Shown: piece by piece, positions 26,301-38,300 of the stretch
Position numbering within the stretch: position 1 is the stretch's first letter
Layout: every line of letters starts with the position of its first letter
Assembly: GCA_036768485.1 (NCBI GenBank)
Contig: JAVLUZ010000157.1
Location: 15,689,877 to 15,753,876 of the forward strand
Direction of reading: 5' to 3'
From: Mermis nigrescens
Lineage: Eukaryota > Nematoda > Enoplea > Mermithida > Mermithidae
Length of the DNA stretch: 64,000 bases
Made by a program: the position numbers and the translations under genes
Notes under the pieces: model-generated
Told to the model about the DNA's origin: nothing
Databases searched by the model: none
The model's input: only the letters and a program-made list of their open reading frames with translations

Positions 26301-29300
26301 AATGAATCTTTCTCAGTTTTAAAACAGGCTCAAAACTGGACAACTAGTCAGCTGTTTTGCAGATGTGCAACTGAACGTTGCTGAGATTTTAAACTGATAA
26401 TTAAGTAAGAAATACTTTCCGATGGGTACAGAATGAATAAGGCCACTTGACTAGAAAATTAGCTTATATCCGTAGTAACCAGTTTTTCAACTCCTTATTT
26501 TCTATTGACGTCAGTCAATTATTGTTTTTGAGAACAGAAGTGTTCTCTAGAAAATCTGATGCACACGCTTGTCATTTTTTTTCTCATAAATTATAACTCA
26601 CGAAAATATAGACACCTATATTAAAATAGATACATGCGCAGCGGACCTCATGATTTTTTGTCACAATCCGTATGCTTGCATATTATACGGATTTATGAAT
26701 AAATAGCCGTACTGGGGCGTCTAATTGTCAGCGCCTGTGTAGACCCTACCCCCCATGCCGGCAAATTTTTTGAGTCAAAAATAAATACAGGCTTCCGTTG
26801 ACCAATTCAGGTCTAAGCGTAAAATTCCATGTCGTGCCAGCTGTAGAGCTCATTAAGAGATGTGTGCGTTTGTTCAGATTAGGAATATTATGCGTAGAGC
26901 TTATATAATGACATTGATTTAGGTGGGTATAATTAAGTTTGCTTTTTAATTAAATGAGATATTCGCTTTGTCAGCGATGTAGCCGTTAACTTAAGTTGTT
27001 TTGGAATGGCAAAACCCAGGGTTTAAGATTGAAATGTGTGTTTATACTCAAGTCAAGCAGCGTGTCATGCTTGACAAATGAAGCATTTATCAAATTTAAC
27101 GTGGTCTAGAGCAATGAGCGGTCAGATAATTTACTTAGTATGTAAATCCTTATAAGCACTCTTCTAATTTTTAGTTGTTTTTATCATTGTCGGATACGAT
27201 ACGAGTATTTGATGGCCTATATCTTTGTTGACTACTTACTATGATTTATGGCTACCATTTTAGAATAATTTTCCATCATCATCGCCCGCCAAATTACAAG
27301 ACTTGAAGTCAACGGTTGATTTGCTAACATCAATTACTTTCTTTAGAATGAAGGTGAGATTAGTCAGTCAGATGGAATTATACAGATTTAATATCAAAGG
27401 TTGACAGCATCGTAGGAGGATGATTGTGTCCCGATTTTCCGACTATTCCGATTGTCCGACCGTTCCGTTTATCCGACCGTCCCGATTCTCCGACTTTCCC
27501 GTTTCTCCGACTGCACATTCAAATATGACAGGTGGCACTATCCACACATAAATTAAACGCTGAGCGTAGCATGAAGATGGTCTTTATCTATCACTTTGGT
27601 TTAATGAGTAGGTACTGAGAATTAATTAGGTAAAGGGCGTATTTGATGTGTTGTTTTATTTAATAAGTCGGAGAATCTCCACAGTCGGAGAGTCGGGATA
27701 ATCGGAGAATCGGGACGGTCGGAAAAGCAGGAATTTCGAGAATCTAAAAATAACCTGTTTTATCATAAGACGAAGAATCGGCATGGTCGGAGAAACGGGA
27801 AAGGTGGAGAATCGGGACGGTACCTGCTTGTTGGATTTTATAAATTCTACATATTCTGGATTTCTCTAATTTCACACATTTTTTGGAATATGATTCCTGG
27901 AACTTTTTCAATAAATTTTCAAACATCTTTGTGCATTGTAGGATTTTCGGAGAAAAATAAATAATTTTCATGCTTTTTTACGTATTTTCAAGCTGAAATT
28001 CGAAAAATATTTGCCGCGTCATGCCACTTGGCACTTTATAATAATTACTGTATAGTTCGTTTGAAGTACACAGTCTTAAAACTCCATAATCAAGCTTTTT
28101 ACAATCTCAAACATTCAATATATTTATCTGTACTGTATTTTAAAGAGATTTGATGCCGTAAATAATATGTATTTGACAATTCAGAACTGCTTTCTGCCTT
28201 TCGAAGGTGGAAGTACCTATGTGCCTTCTGTTTATGTACGTCACACTGGGGAAAAATGAGTTCTTTCAATTCGATGCTGTGTTTTATCTACTATACTTTC
28301 TCCCCAATTTGACTTAGCAAGTCAGTTCTCTTTTTAACTACTGAAGAAACCTTTTTATGATCTTACAAAACAAAGTAAAGATAAGCGGGTTTCACTAGTT
28401 TGATAGTTTGATTCAAAGATTTAGGGGTGTCCTAATCGTAGAATTGGCGATTTTTTTGGAAGTTCCCAAAAATATTCTAAAAATTTGTAGAAAAGATGTT
28501 TTTTAAAGCGTTTTTAGCTCTCTATTTGCTCAAAAGTGTCAAATTTTTGGCGCTTCGCGCCATTATACTCGTGTTTTGCCTATATTTTGTTCGATTTGCC
28601 CCGACTTTTATTAATTTTTTTTCGGAACTTTTTATTGTTTCTATGCTCTGGAAAGATGGAGCATCGTCAGAAACGCTGAAAAACGATGTTTTTGACGCGT
28701 ACCTACCATTTTCGGACCCAAAAAAAGGCACTTTATTATTTCACCCCCCCCCTCTCCTCAATTCCCAAGCAGTGCATGTATGGTCCTAACTTATCCATGG
28801 GTTTGGAGTAACTTGGGACATGCCTAATATCTAAACTTTCTTGGTGAGCTAGCAGCCCCACATTATTAAGGATTTTATTTTTAGGGGGAATCGCCAAGAG
28901 TTTGAAAATGAGTATAATGCGTTCATGAGCGATGCATATGGCAAAACGACATTTGTCGACGTGTTTTGCGTTTTCTTATAAGTTCTGTAGCTTGTGATAA
29001 CATGAGATTTCTTAGCTGAAAATTTAAAATAATTTAAGGGGTGAATTTCACCTTTTTTACAATCTTAAATACGTGTCTGCTTGTTATTATTTAATTTTGG
29101 TAAGTTTGGACACATAAGAAGTTTCAAAAAAATTGGCAAGGGAAAAAAACATGATAGAGTCACAGCTCAAAATTTTAAGGGATTCTAACACAATTAGGCA
29201 TGAGAAACGTTGCCTGATTAAAAGGCTCAAGCAAAAAAATATTGGCTTCACAAGACCCGGTATAACATTGGGTACATGGATCGCACATGCTTCTCACCTA

Positions 29301-32300
29301 ATAGAAGTTATAAGCTAAAGATTGGTTGCAGCATATCATTAATTTAATTTTTGCATTTACTTTTCCTTTCCCGTTTTTCCGTTCTGTCCTCTTTCATCGG
29401 TGTGACGACTTTATAATAATTACATGAGGTTATTAAGGACAAAAAGAAAATACGCAGTATTCTTGTAATGTTTGCTTAATTTAAGGTACTTGAACTGACT
29501 AGTCCTCCCAGAGCTTCGGGCGTTATTAGAGAATGTGCAACTGCGTGCGTGAAATCCACTTATCAGTTTTTGTTCGAGAACTGCCACGAGCTATATCAGG
29601 TTAGTCTTAATTGAAAGTTTTTCTTCCTTTTCCTTATTCGATGTTTTTGTCCATAAATATATGAATGTTTGCTAGACTGACTGTTATAAAGTTTAGCGAG
29701 AATTCGAATGCGAAAAGCCGTCCGTTGTTGACGGCGAAATCATTTATGGTCCTTCTGTCCATTCCACGGAGTTTTGGTATCGGATGCTTTATCTGATGGT
29801 AGCCGTGGTAGAAGAAGACAGAAATGTATACACTGCGGTACTAAACCAGTAAGTTCTTAACCACAGCCATAGACACAGTGGCGGATCTAAGAATTCTTTG
29901 TGGAGGTAGCCCGCATGCGCAGTGAAATGAAATATGGAATAAAAAATTAAGTTGCTAACTAACGTTTTTTCTTCGCAATTTCTTGGTTTCAAATTTCAAT
30001 TAGTATGATTTCTGGTGCACCATTTCTTCGTACAAAAAATTTCGAAGTGCTCGGAAATTTCATTTGAAAAAGCGCTTATATTGTCATAATTCCATTAAAG
30101 AATAGATTTACTCGTTTATCATTTTGAGCGATAATCGGACACAAATCTCCGAAAAATTAGTTACGTTTTGGCTGAAGATGGCTAGATTTAACTAAATTAC
30201 TGTTTTGCACTGTTAATATTGCAAAAGAATTAAAAAAGCATCGGGATTTTTATTTTTTGCAGAAAAACTCCTAGAATTTCTACATTTTTTGCTTCAGAAC
30301 TTTTTGCATAGGCCACGAAATTATTTCTGCCTGAGGTTTTTAAGTCATCAAGAAAGCCATATGTCATTAATACGCGCAACAGCGGAAAGCACCGAAAAAA
30401 TTAAGAAAGTATGACAGATAGTAGCCAAAATGAAAAATTCATCCTTTCTTTTCCCTTCGACGATGTCAAGCCAATAGGAGGTCCGCTGACCTCTGCCCTT
30501 TCACTTCTGCTCTTATACAGATATACTTATACTCATAAGTTCGAAAGAAGTCAGTGCACACATTAGCTTGCTTTTTGATTAAGCCACCTCGTCGTTTTGT
30601 CTGATCGTATTGCTTATTTCCTTTTCAATAATTATTAATAGCTTGGTAAAATTCTGCAGAATTATATATTGCATTGATTTTTGAATTTAAGCTACTCCCG
30701 TACATGACGGAATATCAAAATATAGTGTAACAACAATTCGTCGTCCTGTTTTTACTTTTTAGTTATTATTTTTTCATAATAAACTATTTATACTGCCACC
30801 GTCCCCAACATTGCCACCGTGAGTCTCAACATCGCCACAATGAGTCTTGGCATACAACCACAAATGGACATTGGAAGGGGGTTAAACTGTCTTAAAATTC
30901 AAACTCTCCAGAATCCGACAGGCTTACCAAAACTGTAAGTAGTAAGGCGGGCCACTCTAGGGCGCGTGTTGAGAGATAGACTATCTCTTAACGTGCGCCC
31001 TACTCGTCTTACTATAGCATATGTGTGTAATATTACGTGTACGTATAGGTTGATGTACTATTGGCCGGCGTAGATCGGTGGGGGTGGGTGTATAGTGTAG
31101 CGAGCTTGCCCGTTAAAATATCAGCCGCCCCTTAGAATATAGCCCATGTATTAGCCCGCCACGGTATAATGGGCCCGCCCGCTAAATGGAGCCCGCCATG
31201 GTATAATGGGCCTGCGTGTTAAACGTGCCCGCCCGTAAAAATTGAGCCCGCCACGGTATAATGGGCCCGTGTGTTGAATGCGCCCGCCCGGTCGTTAAAT
31301 GAAAAATATAGGTTGCCAGTGGTCACTGTAAGGTCATGTTGCGAAATAATATGCAGCTAGCCTACCCGTGACCTTGAAGTTTTCTTTTCGTTCTACCTAT
31401 GTTATGACAGACCATACATTTATGGAAATTTTCAACTATTGTTGCAACCTTGACATGAAACAGACTATTCGCTTTATTAGAGTGCGGCAAAATGAAGGCT
31501 ATATAGTGATAGAGCAAGTAGAAAACTGACGTGTAGTATAGCGATTGAGCAATTAAGAAGTTTAAACAATACCTGTAAAATAAGAATCAGTTATTCGAGG
31601 AAATGGCGTTTAAATAAAATAAAATATAAGTGCAGAATAGCAATTAAGTTATTAAGAATTTAAACAAATACATGCAACGTACAAAAAAAGATTGCATGTG
31701 GACGGCGATCAAAAAGCAATATCAAAAATAACGATTAAATAGAAAAAAATTACATATAAGTGCAGCAATTGATTAATTCTGGGTTAGAAAAATAAGCGCA
31801 AAATAGGAAGAATGCATAAGTGTGAGACGGTGATCGAGTGTGTGAAAAGGAAAAAATTTAAAATCGAGTAAGCAAATTACGTTTAGGACAGTTATCAAAA
31901 ATTATAAAATATGTGCAGAGATTTTCAAAAATGCGGCAAACGAGCTGCAAGTTAATGATTTAAGTGCAATGAATGACATTTCACTGTGAATTTTTTAGAG
32001 TTTTTATCAAGAATATTTTACAATTTAAGGCAAAATTTTTCGACTCACAGCCACAGGACTAACTTGTGATGAAGCACAATGTACAGCATGCGAATTTATG
32101 ATATTGACACTAATACAAAACTCTATAGCAAAAATTTTTCCATTTTATGTGCCAATGTTAAGTATCCCGAGGCACATGTGTAAATTCTGCGAGATAAGAG
32201 TCTTGGGAAGGCTGGAATCCCAGAATATGATACCAATATTGCTTTTTTGCCAGTTAAATGATAAAAAGGGCAAAAATCTATTAAGTGAAATGTTTTTCAA

Positions 32301-35300
32301 GCAGTAAGACCGCACTTTTTAGCACTTTTAGTCCTTTTCTGATTTTAATGATACAAAATATAGAAATTCATCGACCAGAAAGGGATCACATTAGAAATGC
32401 ACATTACTGCGCATTATGTTCGCACTGCCAGAAAGCACTGTGTACGCTGTCCATTTTTTTATGATTTAAATCTTGATTATAGTTCTTTGCCGAATCCGTC
32501 TGAATTTTTATTACGTTGTACTGTTTTTAATTCTTGAATCTGCTGAAATCTGGTGCACAGTGAGTTGGGTATACATGCGCTTCGCCTCTTTGGAGAAAAT
32601 TTATAAATTGATTGGAAGCTGACAGAAATAGAAAATTTTCCAGATTTTAAGTTTACTTTTGTTAGAATTTTTAATGGAAACTTTAGCTCAATCTGGCTCT
32701 CTGACTGACCTTTAGGTCACTTCAAATATTCCTAAAATCTGAGCCGAGCCGTTAATTTACCCTCCGTTTAGCATCATGTTCCTGCAGTCGAAAGGTACCA
32801 TCATGGGACGCTGTGCTTGTCTGTGTTAAGCTACACCTTCTCAATTAAATATGTAATGTGTAAATTACTAATTTCATTTTATGCAATTTTGTATGCTCAA
32901 ATAACATATGTTACTCTTCATGAAAATTATTTTTGAAAGAGTTACTTACTACTAAAAACTTTTACATTGCATAAGAATAGGCACCTGGTGGACATCCATG
33001 CAAAAACAAGAAAAAGTAGATTTTTGTTGTGTTAAGCACAACCAGGGGATGCATTTGTAAAAAAAACTTTACTGTTTCAAAATCCGCCAAGATTCCGGCA
33101 TATTACGCATCTAACATCTAAAAAACTCTAATAGTGCTGTGCACTGTGCGGCACAGTGCACAGAAAAAGTACAACTGTGAGTCACACATCTGATAAGCTT
33201 GTTACACATTTCTTAAAAACAGTGGTACACATTAATAGTTTCCATCGTAATTGCATAAGACATGGATTCTGGGGCGGGTTAGTTCTAAAAATTTTCTTTC
33301 ATAGTTGGTACCTTTGGGCTTAAAAATAATATGTGCGTTTTAAAACATTTTTTTGGTTTCTGAGACTTTTTTAAACATAAAAAACGAGAAATTGCAGAAA
33401 TTTCAATGAGATTGAAGGAAACATGATCTAAAAATGACTGTCGAAATTGATATTTTTTAGTCAAACAATCGCTAGAAACGCATAAAAGTACATATTTTCT
33501 ATATAGATTATAAAAATCGAAAATTATGTGACGTGTACGAGCTTAGTCTACAACCTCCACTAGAATAAAAGGATGGGAAATTTTTATGCAAAAATGATGC
33601 AGAATAAAGTCAAAAAATTGATAAAGGCATAAGTTTTATCACGAAGTGCTTAAAAATGATTATAAAATGCAAATTAATTACCAGTTTTACGATATTCTAA
33701 CATTTATGCCAGTTTTATGGGGGTCAGCATCCGTTCTGGGTGGGGGACTCTCACAAAAAAGGCATTTTGGCCATGATTTTGTACCAGATGGCATTTCATT
33801 TACTTCTTCATAACTAGTCAAACTCTTGTTTTTAAATATAGAATATTTTTTAACGCCTAGAAAAATAAAAGCTTAACAGTAAGAATAGACCAATTAGTAC
33901 AACGCATTAATAAACATTATAAATGTGAAAATATTATGTATTGCACAGAAACGCTAGGCATGTTCAGACTTTATTAAGCAAAATTCTTTTATAGACAGGT
34001 ACATGTGGGTTTGTGAGCATGTTTATGTGTTTATGTATGTGTGTGTGTATGTGTGTATGTAATGTGTTATACGTGGATTTCACACAATAATATAAAAATA
34101 GTGAATCTCAGATGATAGTCATTTATTCATTCTGAATTGGTTAGAGATGGTCGTTTTATGCACCTTGTGTAACAAATCTTTGTCAAATAATTTCACGTTA
34201 AAAAGACACCAGCGTCTATTACATCCATCAATGAATACAGAAAACACTAGTACAGATGACGAAACTGTAACAGTAACATCCGAAGAAGAAGAAGAGGACG
34301 AACAGGAGGAGGACGAAGAACAAATCGAACATGAAGAGAGCCAGGATGAAGAAATGTCTGATAATCTTTCTGATAGTGATGATGAACCTGAAATCAAAAG
34401 TGGCTGGAGAAATCCTTTCTGGCGCACAATGATGGAAAATGCTCTACAAGATATGGTAAATATCCCAGACAGCGTTGAAAAATTAAGCAATCCACCTTTC
34501 TTTAAAGCCTTTTTATCCAAGCTTCATGAAAATTATGATGCGCATGCTTTTTTGCAAAAAGCATTAGATGAAAGTGATCTAGATACAAAGTTATCTACAA
34601 CAGCAAGTTTTTATAAGTCAAAACTTAACTTTGGGAACACTGAAGCGATGAATACAGCATGGAATTCACGGAGCCATTTGTTCAAGAAGCTTATTAGCAA
34701 CAACAGTGATGTTCTATTTGACACATTAGTAGAAAGGCAAGATCAGGAAGGAGAAATTGAATGAAATGCCACAAAATCATGTCAGTACAAGGCTATCGTG
34801 ATAAAATAAGAACATGGTGAAAAAAATGTACGATTGTTAGATGTGTAACAAGCTTATCAGATGTGTGACGCACAGTTGTACTTTTTCTGTGCACTGTGCC
34901 GCACAGTGCACAGCACTATTAGAGTTTTTTAGATGTTAGATGCGTAATATGCCGGAATCTTGGCGGATTTTGAAACAGTAAAGTTTTTTTACAAATGCAT
35001 CCCCTGGTTGTGCTTAACACAACAAAAATCTACTTTTTCTTGTTTTTGCATGGATGTCCACCAGGTGCCTATTCTTATGCAATGTAAAAGTTTTTTAGTA
35101 GTAAGTAACTCTTTCAAAAATAATTTTCATGAAGAGTAACATATGTTATTTGAGCATACAAAATTGCATAAAATGAAATTAGTAATTTACACATTACATA
35201 TTTAATTGAGAAGGTGTAGCTTAACACAGACAAGCACAGCGTCCCATGATGGTACCTTTCGACTGCAGGAACATGATGCTAAACGGAGGGTAAATTAACG

Positions 35301-38300
35301 GCTCGGCTCAGATTTTAGGAATATTTGAAGTGACCTAAAGGTCAGTCAGAGAGCCAGATTGAGCTAAAGTTTCCATAAAAAATTCTAACAAAAGTAAACT
35401 TAAAATCTGGAAAATTTTCTATTTCTGTCAGCTTCCAATCAATTTATAAATTTTCTCCAAAGAGGCGAAGCGCATGTATACCCAACTCACTGTGCACCAG
35501 ATTTCAGCAGATTCAAGAATTAAAAACAGTACAACGTAATAAAAATTCAGACGGATTCGGCAAAGAACTATAATCAAGATTTAAATCATAAAAAAATGGA
35601 CAGCGTACACAGTGCTTTCTGGCAGTGCGAACATAATGCGCAGTAATGTGCATTTCTAATGTGATCCCTTTCTGGTCGATGAATTTCTATATTTTGTATC
35701 ATTAAAATCAGAAAAGGACTAAAAGTGCTAAAAAGTGCGGTCTTACTGCTTGAAAAACATTTCACTTAATAGATTTTTGCCCTTTTTATCATTTAACTGG
35801 CAAAAAAGCAATATTGGTATCATATTCTGGGATTCCAGCCTTCCCAAGACTCTTATCTCGCAGAATTTACACATGTGCCTCGGGATACTTAACATTGGCA
35901 CATAAAATGGAAAAATTTTTGCTATAGAGTTTTGTATTAGTGTCAATATCATAAATTCGCATGCTGTACATTGTGCTTCATCACAAGTTAGTCCTGTGGC
36001 TGTGAGTCGAAAAATTTTGCCTTAAATTGTAAAATATTCTTGATAAAAACTCTAAAAAATTCACAGTGAAATGTCATTCATTGCACTTAAATCATTAACT
36101 TGCAGCTCGTTTGCCGCATTTTTGAAAATCTCTGCACATATTTTATAATTTTTGATAACTGTCCTAAACGTAATTTGCTTACTCGATTTTAAATTTTTTC
36201 CTTTTCACACACTCGATCACCGTCTCACACTTATGCATTCTTCCTATTTTGCGCTTATTTTTCTAACCCAGAATTAATCAATTGCTGCACTTATATGTAA
36301 TTTTTTTCTATTTAATCGTTATTTTTGATATTGCTTTTTGATCGCCGTCCACATGCAATCTTTTTTTGTACGTTGCATGTATTTGTTTAAATTCTTAATA
36401 ACTTAATTGCTATTCTGCACTTATATTTTATTTTATTTAAACGCCATTTCCTCGAATAACTGATTCTTATTTTACAGGTATTGTTTAAACTTCTTAATTG
36501 CTCAATCGCTATACTACACGTCAGTTTTCTACTTGCTCTATCACTATATAGCCTTCATTTTGCCGCACTCTAATAAAGCGAATAGTCTGTTTCATGTCAA
36601 GGTTGCAACAATAGTTGAAAATTTCCATAAATGTATGGTCTGTCATAACATAGGTAGAACGAAAAGAAAACTTCAAGGTCACGGGTAGGCTAGCTGCATA
36701 TTATTTCGTAACATGACCTTACAGTGACCACTGGCAACCTATATTTTTCATTTAACGACCGGGCGGGCGCATTCAACACACGGGCCCATTATACCGTGGC
36801 GGGCTCAATTTTTACGGGCGGGCACGTTTAACACGCAGGCCCATTATACCATGGCGGGCTCCATTTAGCGGGCGGGCCCATTATACCGTGGCGGGCTAAC
36901 ACATGGGCTCTACTTTAACGGGCGGGCTGATATTTTAACGGGCAAGCTCGCTACACTATACACCCACCCCCACCGATCTACGCCGGCCAATAGTACATCA
37001 ACCTATGCATTTATAGTAATATTACACCGTATGCTATAGTAAGACGAGTAGGGCGCACGTTAAGAGATAGTCTATCTCTCAACACGCGCCCTAAGTGGCC
37101 CGCCTTACTACTACTGTATTTTTGGCGTTTTTTCCGCGATTTTTGCCACATCAGATCTTCTCCCTGTATTCATTTAGTGCCCATGACACAGCAAACACAT
37201 ATACTTTGAAAGCATCTCATTGTGAGAGGCAATAGTGCACATGGTTGGGGTTGTCATGGATAGACAAAATTAAGAATATGTGGTTAAAGAGGGACAAACG
37301 CTTCAATTTTCTGGAGCAATCTAATATTGCAGTACATAATTCTGAGAGGATTGGGCGAAAATCGCAAAAAACGCCAAAATGCAATGCTCAGGTCTGCAAA
37401 ATTCTGGGAGTTTGGATTTTAAGTGAGTTAAAAACTCTCCACTAAATGCCCTTATGGGATTGTACGCCAAGCTTCATTTTGGCAATGTTGAGTTTCAGCG
37501 GTAACATTGTTGGGACTGGTGGCAATATTGGGACGGCGGTAATGTTGGGATATTGGCAGTGTTGGGACGGTGGCAATGTTGGGATAGTGGCAATGTCGGG
37601 ACTCGTGGTGGATTGCTGGGACTCGTGGTGGATATGTTGGGACAAGTTGCAATGTTGGAACCGTTGCAACATTGGGATGGTCAACGACATTAGAGCGCGC
37701 GACATTAGAGCGCGCGACGAGTGCGGCATTAGAGCGCGCATTAAAATGCGCGACATTGAGCGCGCGACATTAGAGCGCGCGACATTAAAGCGCGCGACAT
37801 TAGAGCGCGCGACATTAGAGCGCGCAACATTAGAGCGCGCGACATAGAGCGCGCAACATAGAGCACACGACATAGAGCGCGCGACATAGAGCGCGCGACA
37901 TAGAGCGCGCGACATAGAGCGCGCGACATAGAGCGCGCGACATAGACGCGACATAGAGCGCGCGACATAGAGCGCGCGACATAGAGCGCGCGACATAGAG
38001 CGCGCGACATAAGAGCGCGCGACATTAGAGCGCGCGACATTAGAGCGCCGACATTAGAGCGCCGACATTAGAGCGCCGACATCAGAGCGCCGACATTAGA
38101 GCGCGCGACATAAGAGCACTGATATTATGCAAGATAGTTTACACAAATTTTGATCTTTTGCTTATTTACTGCAGTTTCATGATTGTTTACTGCAGCAATA
38201 AATTTCACGCTTGATTTGCACAACTTACAGTAAATGTGTACAATTTAAAAGAATTGTGAAAATGAATACCGTAATCTGTGTCAAGAAAATAAGTGAAAAG

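Larger units (their letters stand above)
30938..37112. mobile_element. 6.2-kb palindromic element, Polinton-like ends, one C2H2 zinc-finger gene
   Basis: Two inverted arms, 30938-33209 and 34841-37112 (about 2,272 bp each), match almost base for base. Coordinates of paired positions sum to 68050 at both ends of the arms. The termini read 5'-AGTAGTAAGGCGGGCCAC and its complement. ACTGTA directly flanks both sides (30932-30937 and 37113-37118), a perfect 6-bp target-site duplication. Known: Maverick/Polinton elements have 6-bp duplications, long terminal inverted repeats and 5'-AG...CT-3' ends. Not seen: polymerase B, integrase, protease, ATPase or capsid genes. The centre carries one intact ORF (34147-34764). 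A non-autonomous Polinton derivative is the best guess; a new family with similar ends is possible. Confidence 0.85.
30792..37683. mobile_element. foldback element 4 (GTTGGGACGGTGGCAAT arms), split by the palindromic element
   Basis: The left arm (30792-30858) has gccaccgtccccaacattgc units. The right arm (37475-37683) has the reverse units, gttgggacggtggcaatgtt. Inside the arms a second inverted pair exists: aaaattcaaactctccagaat at 30892-30912, against its complement near 37400-37415. The 6.2-kb element at 30938-37112 sits between them, so it inserted into an older foldback element. Confidence 0.65.

Noticed and set aside
34119..34520. 133-codon minus-strand frame opposite the zinc-finger ORF
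   Set aside because: Its Ser-rich translation is the mirror of the acidic codons of the plus-strand ORF. No start context or family resemblance.
30938..37112. Element as an LTR retrotransposon or provirus
   Set aside because: The repeats are inverted, not direct, and no gag, pol or env-like reading frame is present.
37442..38113. Long minus-strand open frames with [12 protein letters not shown] repeats
   Set aside because: They only translate the 14-15-bp minisatellite. Repeats of low complexity give open frames in several phases.
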